46,352 bases of DNA from Acidobacteriota bacterium (GTDB lineage: Bacteria; Acidobacteriota; Vicinamibacteria; Vicinamibacterales; UBA8438), in assembly GCA_011523845.1 (NCBI GenBank), contig WTFV01000013.1:1-46352 (forward strand). Reading direction: 5' to 3'. The notes below the pieces were generated by a model. It did no database searches. It saw only the letters and a list, made by a program, of their open reading frames with translations, and was not told the origin of the DNA. A program made the position numbers and the translations under genes. Below are positions 1-9,562 of this stretch, piece by piece. Position 1 is the first letter of the stretch, and every line of letters starts with the position of its first letter.

Positions 1-416
1 ACGTTGGTCTGGACCCGCGACGAGAAGCGCCGCCCGAGCGCGACGCACAGCCGCGCCAGCGCCGGCACACGCGTGTGGAGCTGGTTGAAGATGACGGTCG
101 CGCCGTCGTCGAAGTGCCTCGCGACCTCGAGCGGCTGGACCCTGCCGGCGTCGTTCGTGTACTCGCGGGGGGCGACGTCGCCCTCGCCCCGGACCAGCTT
201 GATGTCGCGATGACCGGCCGCGTGGGTGCCGAGCACGACGTCGAGGTCGGTCGTCGAGAGGAGCTCGGCGTAGTAGGGGGACCCCCGGCGCCGGATGTGA
301 AGGATCCGTTGCTCGTAGTAGTCGCGTTCGAACGCCGCGGTCGTCAGCGGATCGATGAGCCAGGCGTACCAGTCGCGGTCGGTCGTCCGTTCCAGCCTGT
401 TCCGGTGCCCCGTCAC
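1..416 (-). CDS. JmjC/cupin-4 family oxygenase, N-terminal part (runs off left edge)
   Basis: About 138 codons read leftwards from a GTG at 414-416; the frame is open to the window edge. The opening (LIDPLTTAAFERDYYEQ, then a HIRRR segment), the central GATVIFNQLH and the later FSSRVQTN match the start of cupin-4/JmjC Fe(II)/2-oxoglutarate oxygenases of the ribosomal-protein hydroxylase (YcfD-like) type. The HxD iron-binding motif of that family normally comes just after this point, so it lies outside the window. Predicted role: cytoplasmic protein hydroxylase; the substrate cannot be told. The start is uncertain: I see no ribosome binding site before the GTG and no nearer alternative. The DNA just upstream is low-complexity (clustered cgtgcc/ccgtgc). 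Confidence 0.6.
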   Translation of the reverse strand, partial: MTGHRNRLERTTDRDWYAWLIDPLTTAAFERDYYEQRILHIRRRGSPYYAELLSTTDLDVVLGTHAAGHRDIKLVRGEGDVAPREYTNDAGRVQPLEVARHFDDGATVIFNQLHTRVPALARLCVALGRRFSSRVQTN

Positions 417-483
417 CCTTGGCGCTCCGTGCTCCGTGCCTCGTGCCGGAGCGTGCTTCCTTCGTTCACGCAGGTTTCGCGGC

Positions 484-513
484 TTGACAGCCGTGGCGCG
501 GCGCTCCTACGAT
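484..513 (+). promoter_or_regulatory. Sigma-70-type promoter for the Tat lipoprotein gene
   Basis: TTGACA at 484-489 is a perfect -35 box. It is separated by 18 bp from TACGAT at 508-513 (4 of 6 matches to TATAAT). Transcription would start near 520. An AGGAG ribosome binding site follows at 541-545, before the ATG at 551. Confidence 0.65.
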
Positions 514-550
514 ACTGGGACTCAGTCTCATCATCTTATCAGGAGTGATC

Positions 551-799
551 ATGCGCAAAGCGGAAGAGCCCGCCGCCAATCGTCCGGAATCGCCGGCATC
601 GCTGACGGATGCGGACATCACCAGCGTCCGGGTCGACCGCCGCTCGTTCTTCTCGCGCGCCGTCGCGGCGGGCTCCATCGTGGCGGCTGCCACCCTGACC
701 GCGGCCTGCCCGAGCGGGACGGACTCGGACGGCGCCGGCGACGCCGGCGCCCAGGCGACGGACTCCGATCAGGCGACGGACTCCGACAGCAACCCATAA
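551..799 (+). CDS. Small Tat-exported lipoprotein, Asp/Ser/Thr-rich
   Basis: 82 residues, function not recognised. The ATG at 551 has AGGAG six bases upstream; an in-frame GTG at 545 overlaps that site and is less likely. A twin-arginine motif (RRSFF, residues 30-34) precedes a hydrophobic Ala-rich stretch and a lipobox, LTAAC, with Cys 53, so export by Tat and lipid anchoring are predicted. The mature part is only about 30 residues: acidic, flexible, with a repeated ATDSD unit. It may be a spacer-like or metal-binding lipoprotein. The PepSY membrane protein follows 130 bp downstream on the same strand, so co-transcription is possible. The promoter at 484-513 is unusually good for so small a gene. 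Confidence 0.7.
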   Translation: MRKAEEPAANRPESPASLTDADITSVRVDRRSFFSRAVAAGSIVAAATLTAACPSGTDSDGAGDAGAQATDSDQATDSDSNP

Positions 800-929
800 G
801 AGGGAACCACCCGTTCGGTGCCCCGTCCGGGTCGAGAGGCTCGCGAAGCCCCCCCTCGTTCCGATCCCGATGCGGCGCCGCCCCACGGCCCGGCGTGAGG
901 GGGACTCCGTCCCGCTGACCGGACCAGAC

Positions 930-2096
930 ATGTCCCTGCGCACGGCGATCTTCTGGGTTCATCTGGCGGTCGGCGTCACCGCCTCCATCGTGCTCCTCAT
1001 GCTGGCGGCGACGGGCGTGATCCTCACCTACGAGGCGCAGCTCGACCGGTGGGCGCTGCGCGGGTACCGCGCCGATCCGCCGGCCCCGGACGCCGCGCCG
1101 CTGGGGCCTGACGAGCTGATCGCGCGCGTCACCGGTGCGCAGCCCGCCGCTGTCGTCGCATCCGTGGCCCTGTACAGGGATCCGCGGGAGCCGGCGGTCG
1201 TCCGGCTCGAGGACGGAGGCGCCGTCCATGTCGACCGCTTCACCGGCGAGCGGTTGGGCGACGGCGACACGCGCACGCGCCGCTTTCTCCGGGGCGTCCT
1301 GTACTGGCATCGGTGGTTCGCCCTCGAAGGGGAGTACCGGATCGTCGGCCGGACGTTCGTGGCAACCGCCAACCTCGGATTCCTGTTTCTGATCGTCAGC
1401 GGGGTCTACCTCTGGTGGCCGTCCACCGGAAGCCGCGCCGCCTGGCGGCAGGCGCTGTGGTTCCGTCGCGGCCTCCGGGGGCGGGCGCGGGACTTCAACT
1501 GGCACGCCGTGCTCGGGTTCTGGTCGGCGGTTCCGCTGGCCGTCATCGTCTTCAGCGGGGCCACGATCTCGTACCAGTGGGCCGCCGACCTTGTCCATCG
1601 GCTGGCGGGCGACACGCCGCCGTTTCAGGTGTCGCCGCGACCGTGGCAGTCGGTCGCGCGGGCCGATCCTTTCGCCTCGGCGGGAGATCCGCCGGTCGCG
1701 GCGGACCCGGCGCCCCCGCTGGTAGAGATGCAGGCGCTGGCCGCGCGGGCCGCGGCCGAGACGCCCGGATGGCGAACTCTCACGATTGACCTTCCCGCGT
1801 CGACGCACGCTCCCGTCGTGGTCGCGGTCGATCGCGGGACGGGCCGCCAGCCGTCGAAGCGCGAGGACCTGCTGTTCGACCGGGCAACGGGCGAGCTGAT
1901 CGGGCGCGCCGGCTATCCGACGTTCAGCCGCGGCTTCAAGATGCGTCGCTGGTTGCGGTTCGCGCATACCGGAGAGGTGTATGGCGTGATCGGGCAGTCG
2001 ATTGCCGGCATCGTCTCCCTGGGCGTCGCCGTCATGGTCTGGACCGGTCTCGCGATGAGCTGGCGCCGCTTCTTCCGCTCCGCCGGTCGAAGGTGA
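930..2096 (+). CDS. PepSY-associated transmembrane (PiuB-like) protein
   Basis: 388 residues. It belongs to the PepSY-TM family of inner-membrane proteins, often linked with iron uptake or ferric reductase systems. Visible features: N-terminal membrane helix (about 8-36) with H11 in FWVHLAVG, a periplasmic PepSY-like stretch (VVRLEDGGAVHVDRFTGE), the family segment YWHRWFALEGEYRIVGR, further helices (GFLFLIVSGVYLWWP; then after FNWHAVLGFWSAVPLAVIVF), and a final helix near the C-terminus. Histidines next to helices could bind heme. The ATG at 930 starts the conserved SLRTAIFWVH; an in-frame ATG at 870 would add 20 unconserved residues. It ends 40 bp before the dehydrogenase operon. No TonB receptor is adjacent, so the substrate is unknown. 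Confidence 0.8.
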   Translation: MSLRTAIFWVHLAVGVTASIVLLMLAATGVILTYEAQLDRWALRGYRADPPAPDAAPLGPDELIARVTGAQPAAVVASVALYRDPREPAVVRLEDGGAVHVDRFTGERLGDGDTRTRRFLRGVLYWHRWFALEGEYRIVGRTFVATANLGFLFLIVSGVYLWWPSTGSRAAWRQALWFRRGLRGRARDFNWHAVLGFWSAVPLAVIVFSGATISYQWAADLVHRLAGDTPPFQVSPRPWQSVARADPFASAGDPPVAADPAPPLVEMQALAARAAAETPGWRTLTIDLPASTHAPVVVAVDRGTGRQPSKREDLLFDRATGELIGRAGYPTFSRGFKMRRWLRFAHTGEVYGVIGQSIAGIVSLGVAVMVWTGLAMSWRRFFRSAGRR

Positions 2097-2136
2097 CGGC
2101 CGCGAGGTCGGTTTGGCAGCGCGTCGTGATCGTGTC

Positions 2137-3240
2137 ATGGTTGTAGCAGTGACCACGGTCGCGTCGTTCGACGTCGCCTACACGGGATACCTCGATACAT
2201 CCGGCCATCCGAAGCAGGCGCTGCCGGCCTTCGCGCGCGATCGTGAGGCGCTCGTCTCCCTGTATCGCGCGATGGTGCTGACACGCGCCTTCGACGCGAA
2301 GGCGATCGCGCTGCAGCGCACCGGGCGGCTCGGCACCTACCCGTCCTGCCTGGGCCAGGAAGCGGTGGCGGTGGGACTCGGCGCGGCCATGGCGCCGGAC
2401 GACGTGCTCCTGCCCTATGCCCGCGAGCAGGGCGCCCAGCTCCTCCGCGGAGTCACGCCGACCGAGCTGTTCCTCTACTGGGGCGGAGACGAGCGGGGCA
2501 GCGACTTCGGCGGGCCGCGCGAGGACTTCCCGATCTGCGTGCCGGTCGCCAGCCAGGCCCCGCATGCGGTCGGGGTCGCCCTCGCGTTCCGGTTGCGGGG
2601 CGAGCCGCGGGTAGCGGTCTGCGTAATGGGCGACGGCGCCACCTCGAAGGGCGACTTCTACGAGGCGCTGAACGTGGCGGGCGCCTGGCGGCTGCCCGCG
2701 GTCTTCGTCGTGACCAACAACCAGTGGGCCATCTCTCTGCCCCGCAGCGCCCAGACGGCCGCGACCACGCTGGCCCAGAAGGCGATCGCGGCCGGGTTCT
2801 CGGGCGAGCAGGTGGACGGGAACGACGTCGTCGCGGTGCGCGACGTCGTCCACCGCGCCCTGACGGGCGCACGGGGCGGCGCCGGTCCGCATCTCGTCGA
2901 AGCCGTCACGTACCGGCTGTCGGACCACACCACCGCGGACAACGCGAGCCGCTACCGCGACGACGAAGCGGTCGGTCGACATTGGCGCGAGGACGCCATC
3001 GCCCGTCTGCGCGCCTACCTGACCGCCGCCCACGGCTGGACGAAGGACGACGAGGAGGCGACCCTCGCAGCGTGCGCGAGCGACGTGGAGCGGGCGGCGG
3101 ACGAGTACCTGGCAACACCGCCCCAGCCGCCCGAGGCGGTCTTCGACTACCTGTACGAGCATGTCCCCGCCGACCTGGCCGGGCAGCGCGCGGCGGCCAT
3201 CGAAGCGCGAGGCGCCGCGGCGCGATCCGCTGATGGCTGA
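2137..3240 (+). CDS. pdhA: 2-oxoacid (pyruvate-type) dehydrogenase E1 alpha subunit
   Basis: 367 residues. Thiamine-diphosphate-dependent decarboxylase subunit that, with E1 beta, feeds acyl groups to the lipoyl arm of E2. The ThDP motif is clear: GDGATSKGDFYEALN followed by VTNNQWAIS. Other family signatures are RTGRLGTYPSCLGQEA near the N-terminus and SYRLSDHTTADNASRY-type sequence (here TYRLSDHTTADNASRY). The start is ambiguous: ATG at 2137 is chosen, TTG at 2113 and GTG at 2149 are in frame, and none has a strong ribosome binding site. The stop overlaps the E1 beta start by 8 bp, a translational-coupling arrangement. Sequence alone does not separate pyruvate from branched-chain or acetoin specificity; the HPKQALP opening favours the PDH group. 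Confidence 0.88.
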   Translation: MVVAVTTVASFDVAYTGYLDTSGHPKQALPAFARDREALVSLYRAMVLTRAFDAKAIALQRTGRLGTYPSCLGQEAVAVGLGAAMAPDDVLLPYAREQGAQLLRGVTPTELFLYWGGDERGSDFGGPREDFPICVPVASQAPHAVGVALAFRLRGEPRVAVCVMGDGATSKGDFYEALNVAGAWRLPAVFVVTNNQWAISLPRSAQTAATTLAQKAIAAGFSGEQVDGNDVVAVRDVVHRALTGARGGAGPHLVEAVTYRLSDHTTADNASRYRDDEAVGRHWREDAIARLRAYLTAAHGWTKDDEEATLAACASDVERAADEYLATPPQPPEAVFDYLYEHVPADLAGQRAAAIEARGAAARSADG

Positions 3241-4222
3241 ACCCGCCGGGCTGACGATGGTGCAGGCGCTCAACGCGGCGCTTGCCCGCGCGATGTCCGA
3301 GGACGAGCGCGTCCTCGTGCTCGGCGAGGACGTCGGCGTCGACGGCGGGGTCTTCCGGGTGACCGACGGCCTGCTGGATCGCTTCGGCGCCGAGCGCGTG
3401 CGCGACACCCCGCTCGCGGAGACCGCCATCGCGGGATTGTCGGTCGGTGTCGCCGCGCAGGGCTTTCGGCCGGTCGCCGAGATCCAGTTCATGGGGTTCA
3501 TCTACTCTGCGGTCGACCAGCTCGTCAGCCATGCGTCCCGGCTGCGGTGGCGCACACGGGGGCGGCTGACCTGCCCGCTCGTGATCCGCGCGCCGTACGG
3601 CGGCGGCATCCATGCCATCGAGCACCACTCGGAGAGCACGGAGGCGATGTTCGCCCACGTTCCGGGCCTGCGCGTCGTGATTCCGTCGTCGCCGGCCCGA
3701 GCGTACGGGCTGCTGCTCGCGGCGATCCGCGATCCGGATCCGGTGCTCTTCCTCGAGCCGAAGCGGATATACCGCACGGCGAGGGAAGACGTGCCCGACA
3801 GCGGCGCCGCCGCGCCGCTCGACTCCTGCTTCCCGCTTCGCGAGGGGGCCGACCTGACGCTGGTGACCTGGGGCGCGATGATCTCGGAGACCCTGGCGGC
3901 CGCCGAGCAGCTTGCGGCGGACGGCGTGAGCGCCGACGTGCTCGACGTCGCCACGCTGTCGCCGCTCGACATGACGACGATCCTGCGCTCGGTCGAGAAG
4001 ACCGGACGGTGCGTCATCGTGCACGAAGCGGCGCTGACCGGTGGTTTCGGAGCGGAGATCGCGGCGCGGCTGGCCGAGCACGGGCTGCTGTCGCTGCGGG
4101 CGCCGGTCAAGCGGGTCACGGGGTACGACACCGTGATGCCCCTGCCGCGCCTGGAGCACCTCTACATGCCGTCGACCGAACGGGTCCTGGCGGCCGCGCG
4201 GGAAGTGCTGGCGTTTTCGTAA
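3233..4222 (+). CDS. pdhB: 2-oxoacid (pyruvate-type) dehydrogenase E1 beta subunit
   Basis: 329 residues; partner of E1 alpha in the E1 heterotetramer. It shows the family opening LNAALARAMSEDERVLVLGEDVG split across VQA...GEDVG, the ETAIAG motif (DTPLAETAIAGLSVG), QFMGFIYSAVDQLVSHA, the RAPYGGG loop and HHSESTEAMFAHVPGL. The C-terminal transketolase domain includes VHEAALTGGFGAEIAARL. The ATG at 3233 is chosen because it lies in the overlap ATGGCTGA with the upstream stop and begins just before the conserved TMVQALNAAL; an earlier ATG at 3161 is inside E1 alpha. E2 follows after 21 bp. Confidence 0.9.
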   Translation: MAEPAGLTMVQALNAALARAMSEDERVLVLGEDVGVDGGVFRVTDGLLDRFGAERVRDTPLAETAIAGLSVGVAAQGFRPVAEIQFMGFIYSAVDQLVSHASRLRWRTRGRLTCPLVIRAPYGGGIHAIEHHSESTEAMFAHVPGLRVVIPSSPARAYGLLLAAIRDPDPVLFLEPKRIYRTAREDVPDSGAAAPLDSCFPLREGADLTLVTWGAMISETLAAAEQLAADGVSADVLDVATLSPLDMTTILRSVEKTGRCVIVHEAALTGGFGAEIAARLAEHGLLSLRAPVKRVTGYDTVMPLPRLEHLYMPSTERVLAAAREVLAFS

Positions 4223-4243
4223 GGGGATCCGCGCCGCAGAACG

Positions 4244-5377
4244 ATGCAGATGCCCGCCACATTCACGCTTCCCGACCTCGGCGAGGGACTGCAAGAGGCC
4301 GAAATCGTCTCGTGGCACGTGACGGAAGGCGACCACGTGGTCACCGACCAGCCGCTCGTGGCGGTGGAGACGGACAAGGCCGTGGTCGAGATCCCGTCGC
4401 CGCGCTCGGCGCGCGTCACCCGACTGTGCGCGGGACCGGGCGACCGGGTAGCCGTGGGCGAGCCGCTCGTCGAGTTCGAGTCGGCCGGCGCGGCGGCGGA
4501 TGCCGGCACGGTCGTCGGGACGTTGGACGCGTCCGCGGCGACATCGCCTCCGGCCGGGCCGGCAAGCGCCGGCGGCAGGATGACGCCGGCGGTGCGCGCC
4601 CTGGCGCGCAGGCTCGGCGTCGACACGGCGCTGGTCCAGGGCACGGGACCGGGCGGCGCGATCACGACCGCCGACGTGGAGCGCGCGGCGGAGGTGCTCG
4701 CCGCCGCGGCGCCCGCGATGCCGCTGCGCGGCGCCCGCCGCGCGATGGCCGAGCGCATGGCGAAGGCCCACGCCGAGGTCGTGCCGGCGACGGTGACCGA
4801 CGAGGCGGACGTGGAGGCGTGGCCGGCGGGCACGGACGTGACCCTGCGCCTCATCCGTGCCGTCGCGGCCGGCTGCTCGGCCGCACCTGCGCTCAACGCC
4901 TGGTTCGAGCCGGAGTCGATGGCGCGCCGGCTGCACGAACGCGTCGATCTCGGGATCGCGGTGGATCTGGACGATGACGGGCTGTTCGTCCCGGTGCTCC
5001 GGGACGTCGGCCGGCGCGACCCCGTGGAGCTGAAGCGCGGCCTCGAACGGCTCAAGGCGGATGTTCGTCGACGCACGATCCCGCGCGGCGAGCTGCGTGG
5101 GCAGACGATCACGCTGTCGAACTTCGGAACCGTCGGCGGGCGGCACGCCGAGCTGGTGGTGGTGCCGCCGCAGGTCGGCATCCTCGGCGTGGGCCGGATG
5201 ACGCGGGAGGTCGTCGCCGCGGGCGGCGATCCGGCCGTCCATCGCGTGCTCCCGCTGTCGCTGACCTTCGATCATCGGGCGGTGACCGGCGCCGAGGCGG
5301 CGCGGTTCCTGCGTGCCGTGGTCGAGGAGCTGGAGCTGGCGAACCCGTCGGCCGCGTCCGTCCGCCGGAGCCCGTGA
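4244..5377 (+). CDS. pdhC: 2-oxoacid dehydrogenase E2, dihydrolipoamide acyltransferase (one lipoyl domain)
   Basis: 377 residues. Order: lipoyl domain (about 5-80) with acceptor Lys 45 in ETDKAVVEI; Ala/Pro linker; peripheral-subunit-binding domain (about 112-148, TPAVRALARRLGVD and GTGPGG); acyltransferase core from about 160. The core has the SNFGTVGG segment and VPPQVGILGVGR. The active-site motif, normally HxxxDG, reads HRAVTG: His 344 is kept but the Asp position is Thr 348. From memory this Thr variant also occurs in other bacterial E2 proteins, so it need not mean loss of activity. No E3 gene is in the operon, so E3 must come from elsewhere. The last codons and stop lie inside the first copy of a repeat whose second copy is 72 bp further on. 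Confidence 0.88.
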   Translation: MQMPATFTLPDLGEGLQEAEIVSWHVTEGDHVVTDQPLVAVETDKAVVEIPSPRSARVTRLCAGPGDRVAVGEPLVEFESAGAAADAGTVVGTLDASAATSPPAGPASAGGRMTPAVRALARRLGVDTALVQGTGPGGAITTADVERAAEVLAAAAPAMPLRGARRAMAERMAKAHAEVVPATVTDEADVEAWPAGTDVTLRLIRAVAAGCSAAPALNAWFEPESMARRLHERVDLGIAVDLDDDGLFVPVLRDVGRRDPVELKRGLERLKADVRRRTIPRGELRGQTITLSNFGTVGGRHAELVVVPPQVGILGVGRMTREVVAAGGDPAVHRVLPLSLTFDHRAVTGAEAARFLRAVVEELELANPSAASVRRSP

Positions 5378-5455
5378 GCCACCACCGGCCGCTCCGTTTG
5401 CGAAGGAACCGCTGCAACTTCGGCCGCGTCCGACCGCCGGACCCCGTGAGACACG
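5348..5455. repeat. 36-bp-unit tandem repeat over the E2 stop codon (two close copies 72 bp apart)
   Basis: 5348-5382 and 5420-5454 agree at 32 of 35 bases; both begin TCGGCCGCGTCCG and both contain CCCGTGAG, which is the E2 stop context in the first copy. The segment between (about 5385-5419) starts CGGCCGCTCCGT and looks like a more worn copy, so the underlying unit is about 36 bp, three times. It fills the gap between the convergent E2 and ureG genes. Confidence 0.7.
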
Positions 5456-5489
5456 GACGAGGCGGTTCGCCCTGCCGGCGCGATGCCGT

Positions 5490-6212
5490 TCAGGCGGCCG
5501 GCGAGCGCGTCGCCTCCAGGCCCGCCACCACCGCGTCGGTGATGGTGTCGACGCCCACGCCGTTGGTCACCTGCGCGAACACGAACGGGCCGTCGCCCCG
5601 CATGCGGCGCGAGTCCCGGGCCATGACGTCGAGGTCCGCGCCGACCAGAACGGCGAGGTCGGTCTTGTTGATCACGAGCAGGTCGGACTGGGTGATGCCC
5701 GGCCCCCCCTTGCGGGGGATCTTGTCGCCGCCCGACACGTCGATGACGTAGATCGTGAAGTCCGCCAGGTCGCGGCTGAACTGGGCGGCCAGGTTGTCCC
5801 CGCCGCTCTCGACGAACAGCAGCTCGGGCTGCACCCGCACCATCAGTTGCGCCAGCGCGTCGAGGTTCTGGCTGACGTCGTCGCGAACCGCGGTGTGCGG
5901 GCAGCCGCCGGTCTCGACGGCCGTGATGCGGCGCGTCTCCAGCGCCTCGTGGCGCACCAGGAACTCGCCGTCCTCCTTCGTGAAGATGTCGTTGGTCACG
6001 ACCGCGAGTCCGTAGCGGTCGCGGAGCCTGCGGCAGAGCGCGAGCAGCAGCGCCGTCTTTCCGCTGCCGACCGGTCCGCCGATGCCGACCGTGAACGCGC
6101 GCTGCCGGTAGTCGCGGGCGCGCGGCGCATCCCGCTCCGTGAAGAGGCCGGGTTCGGTCGGGTCGTTCCCGGCCGGGTCGTGATGGTAGTGCGGGGCGAG
6201 CATCTCGTGCAT
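5490..6212 (-). CDS. ureG: Urease accessory GTPase UreG, His-rich N-terminus
   Basis: 240 residues. UreG is the SIMIBI-class GTPase that powers nickel delivery into urease together with UreF and UreD. Visible: P-loop GPVGSGKT, the [13 protein letters not shown] metal-binding CPH motif, [26 protein letters not shown] and the NKTDLA guanine-specificity motif. The start is the ATG at 6210-6212, preceded by GGAGAAGG. The first 15 residues contain four His plus acidic residues ([17 protein letters not shown]); such tails can hold nickel. No ureE is present in the operon, so this tail may take over part of the UreE metal-storage role (inference). It is the last gene of the operon, 235 bp after ureF, with only repeat DNA between. 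Confidence 0.95.
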   Translation of the reverse strand: MHEMLAPHYHHDPAGNDPTEPGLFTERDAPRARDYRQRAFTVGIGGPVGSGKTALLLALCRRLRDRYGLAVVTNDIFTKEDGEFLVRHEALETRRITAVETGGCPHTAVRDDVSQNLDALAQLMVRVQPELLFVESGGDNLAAQFSRDLADFTIYVIDVSGGDKIPRKGGPGITQSDLLVINKTDLAVLVGADLDVMARDSRRMRGDGPFVFAQVTNGVGVDTITDAVVAGLEATRSPAA

Positions 6213-6239
6213 GGCGGCTTCACCTTCTCCTATGGGCTG

Positions 6240-6474
6240 GCGTTGGCTCGATGTCCTCGTCGCGGTGGTTGCGAGGTAGTCTCGCGGCGGTGGCTCTGCG
6301 TCGTCGCACGTTCCCTCGATGCAGACTCTCGGCGTTGGCTGAGCGTCGTCTCCGCGTCTTCCTCGACGCCGACTCCTACGAATCGGAACAGTCGCGAATA
6401 CATGCCGATAACGCGTCATGGTGCGTGCATGATCGCGACGCCGACTCCTACGATTGGAACAGTCGCGAATACAG
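6240..6474. repeat. Composite tandem-repeat block between ureF and ureG
   Basis: Two repeat families lie side by side. (a) 6240-6360: three worn copies of a ~45 bp unit; the cores ggctcgatgtcctcgtc (6245), ggctctgcgtcgtc (6292) and ggctgagcgtcgtc (6337) are 47 and 45 bp apart. (b) 6364-6402 and 6436-6473: two nearly identical copies, both starting cgacgccgactcctacga and sharing aacagtcgcgaataca, with a one-base length difference between these parts; starts are exactly 72 bp apart. The right-hand copy covers the ureF stop codon and last codons, so the left copy duplicates the ureF 3' end. The 235 bp ureF-ureG gap is essentially all repeat. Confidence 0.7.
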
Positions 6475-7104
6475 GCGGTCGTGCGCCCCCTGCAGGACGT
6501 CGATGAGGGGCGACGTCTGGCAGATCTCCTCGGGCGCGAGTTCGCGGCAGCGCTCCAGGATCGCGTCGAGTTGCGTCCCGGCGGCGTGCTGCAGTTGCTG
6601 CGCCCCGTAGCTGCCGGCGATGCCGAGGCGGACCGCCGCGGACAGCACGCCGCGGGCGGCGGCGAAGAGGACCACCTTGCGTGCCGTCTCCTGCGGCAGC
6701 CCGATGGTGCGGAAGACGACGCCCGACAGCGGCGCCACGTGCGCCCGGCCGGTGTGGAGCCGGGCCTGCAGGTCGGTCATGGCGCGCGACGGCCAGACCC
6801 GCGCCGCGGTGGCGGCCAGCGTCCGACCCTGCACGCGGCTGGCGCGGTTGGCCACGCCGTTGGTGAGGAACGCATGGTTCAGCTCGTCCAGCTCTTCGAG
6901 CCGTTCCGGGCGGTTGTAGGCGGCGTTCATGAGCGGCAGCACGCCCCAGCCGGTCTGTTGGATCGACTCGGCCAGGAACCTCCGCAGCGCCGCCTCGTCG
7001 TCCACGTGCCCCGCCTGCCACGCCGCCTCGAGGCCCCAGGAGTGCGCGAAAACGCCCACCGGAAACGCCGAGTCCACGACCTGCCACGCCAGCCAGTCGG
7101 ACAT
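6448..7104 (-). CDS. ureF: Urease accessory protein UreF
   Basis: 218 residues, all-helical urease chaperone that binds UreD-apo-urease and gates UreG action. It shows the family opening [20 protein letters not shown], then [26 protein letters not shown] and the later [20 protein letters not shown]. Length is normal. Its ATG is 3 bp after the ureC stop, so it is tightly coupled. The last codons (RLFQS and stop) are part of the 36-38 bp repeat that is copied again 72 bp downstream. Confidence 0.93.
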   Translation of the reverse strand: MSDWLAWQVVDSAFPVGVFAHSWGLEAAWQAGHVDDEAALRRFLAESIQQTGWGVLPLMNAAYNRPERLEELDELNHAFLTNGVANRASRVQGRTLAATAARVWPSRAMTDLQARLHTGRAHVAPLSGVVFRTIGLPQETARKVVLFAAARGVLSAAVRLGIAGSYGAQQLQHAAGTQLDAILERCRELAPEEICQTSPLIDVLQGAHDRLYSRLFQS

Positions 7105-7107
7105 CGC

Positions 7108-8823
<1,716 letters not shown>

Positions 8824-8826
8824 GGC

Positions 8827-9558
8827 CTACTCCAGGTTCTCCAGGTCGCGGGGCTCGTCCACCGGGCCGCTCGCCCACGCGTTGCCGCCGCGAACGACCC
8901 GCGCGCCGGCGATGGGCACCAGCGTGGCCGTCCTGCTCTCGCCGGGCTCGAAGCGGACCGCGGTCCCCGCCGGTATGTCCAGGCGCCGTCCGTAGGCCGC
9001 CCTGCGGTCGAAGGCCAGGGCGCGATTGGTCTCGGAGAAGTGGTAGTGGCTGCCGACCTGGATGGGCCGGTCGCCCGTGTTCGCGACGGTCAGGCTGATG
9101 GCGTCGCGGCCTTCGTTCAGCGTGATGGAGCCGTCGGGGACCATCAGCTCGCCCGGCGTTCCCGCCAGCCCCGCCGCCGGCGGTCCGCCTGCCCGTTCCG
9201 TCGCCGGCGGCGTGAGAAAGCTCCCGTACAGCGCCAGCTCGTGGTCGCCGCGCTCCGCCACGATGGGGTGGTGGACCGTCACGAGCTTCGTGCCGTCGGG
9301 GAAGGTGCCTTCGACCTGCACCTCGTCCACCATGTCGGCTATGCCGTCGAGGACGTCGCTGGTCCCCAGGAACCGCCGTCCGAGGTCCATCAGCTCGGCC
9401 ACGGAGCGCCCGTCCCGGATGAACTCCAGAAGCTGCGTCGCAATCAGCGCGACCGCCTCGACGTAGTTCAGCCTGAGGCCGCGGGCAAGCCGTTTCTGCG
9501 CCAGGAACCCGGCCTGGTGCAGGATCAGCTTGTCGACCTCGCGAGGTGTCAGATGCAT
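8827..9558 (-). CDS. ureA/ureB: Urease gamma-beta fusion subunit (UreAB)
   Basis: 243 residues, with two subunits fused into one chain. Residues 1 to about 100 are gamma ([56 protein letters not shown]). After a Gly/Ala/Pro-rich linker (about 115-135), the beta part begins [20 protein letters not shown] and continues with [15 protein letters not shown] and RGGNAWASG. Fused gamma-beta subunits are classically known from Helicobacter (there called UreA) and occur elsewhere; most bacteria keep two genes. The start ATG at 9556-9558 begins the conserved MHLTPRE; an earlier in-frame start at 9609 would overlap ureD. It lies 4 bp after ureD. Confidence 0.94.
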   Translation of the reverse strand: MHLTPREVDKLILHQAGFLAQKRLARGLRLNYVEAVALIATQLLEFIRDGRSVAELMDLGRRFLGTSDVLDGIADMVDEVQVEGTFPDGTKLVTVHHPIVAERGDHELALYGSFLTPPATERAGGPPAAGLAGTPGELMVPDGSITLNEGRDAISLTVANTGDRPIQVGSHYHFSETNRALAFDRRAAYGRRLDIPAGTAVRFEPGESRTATLVPIAGARVVRGGNAWASGPVDEPRDLENLE

Positions 9559-9562
9559 GGCG

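Noticed and set aside
2096..2137. PepSY gene as part of the dehydrogenase operon
   Set aside because: The 40-bp gap allows co-transcription, but the functions are unrelated, so no joint role is claimed.
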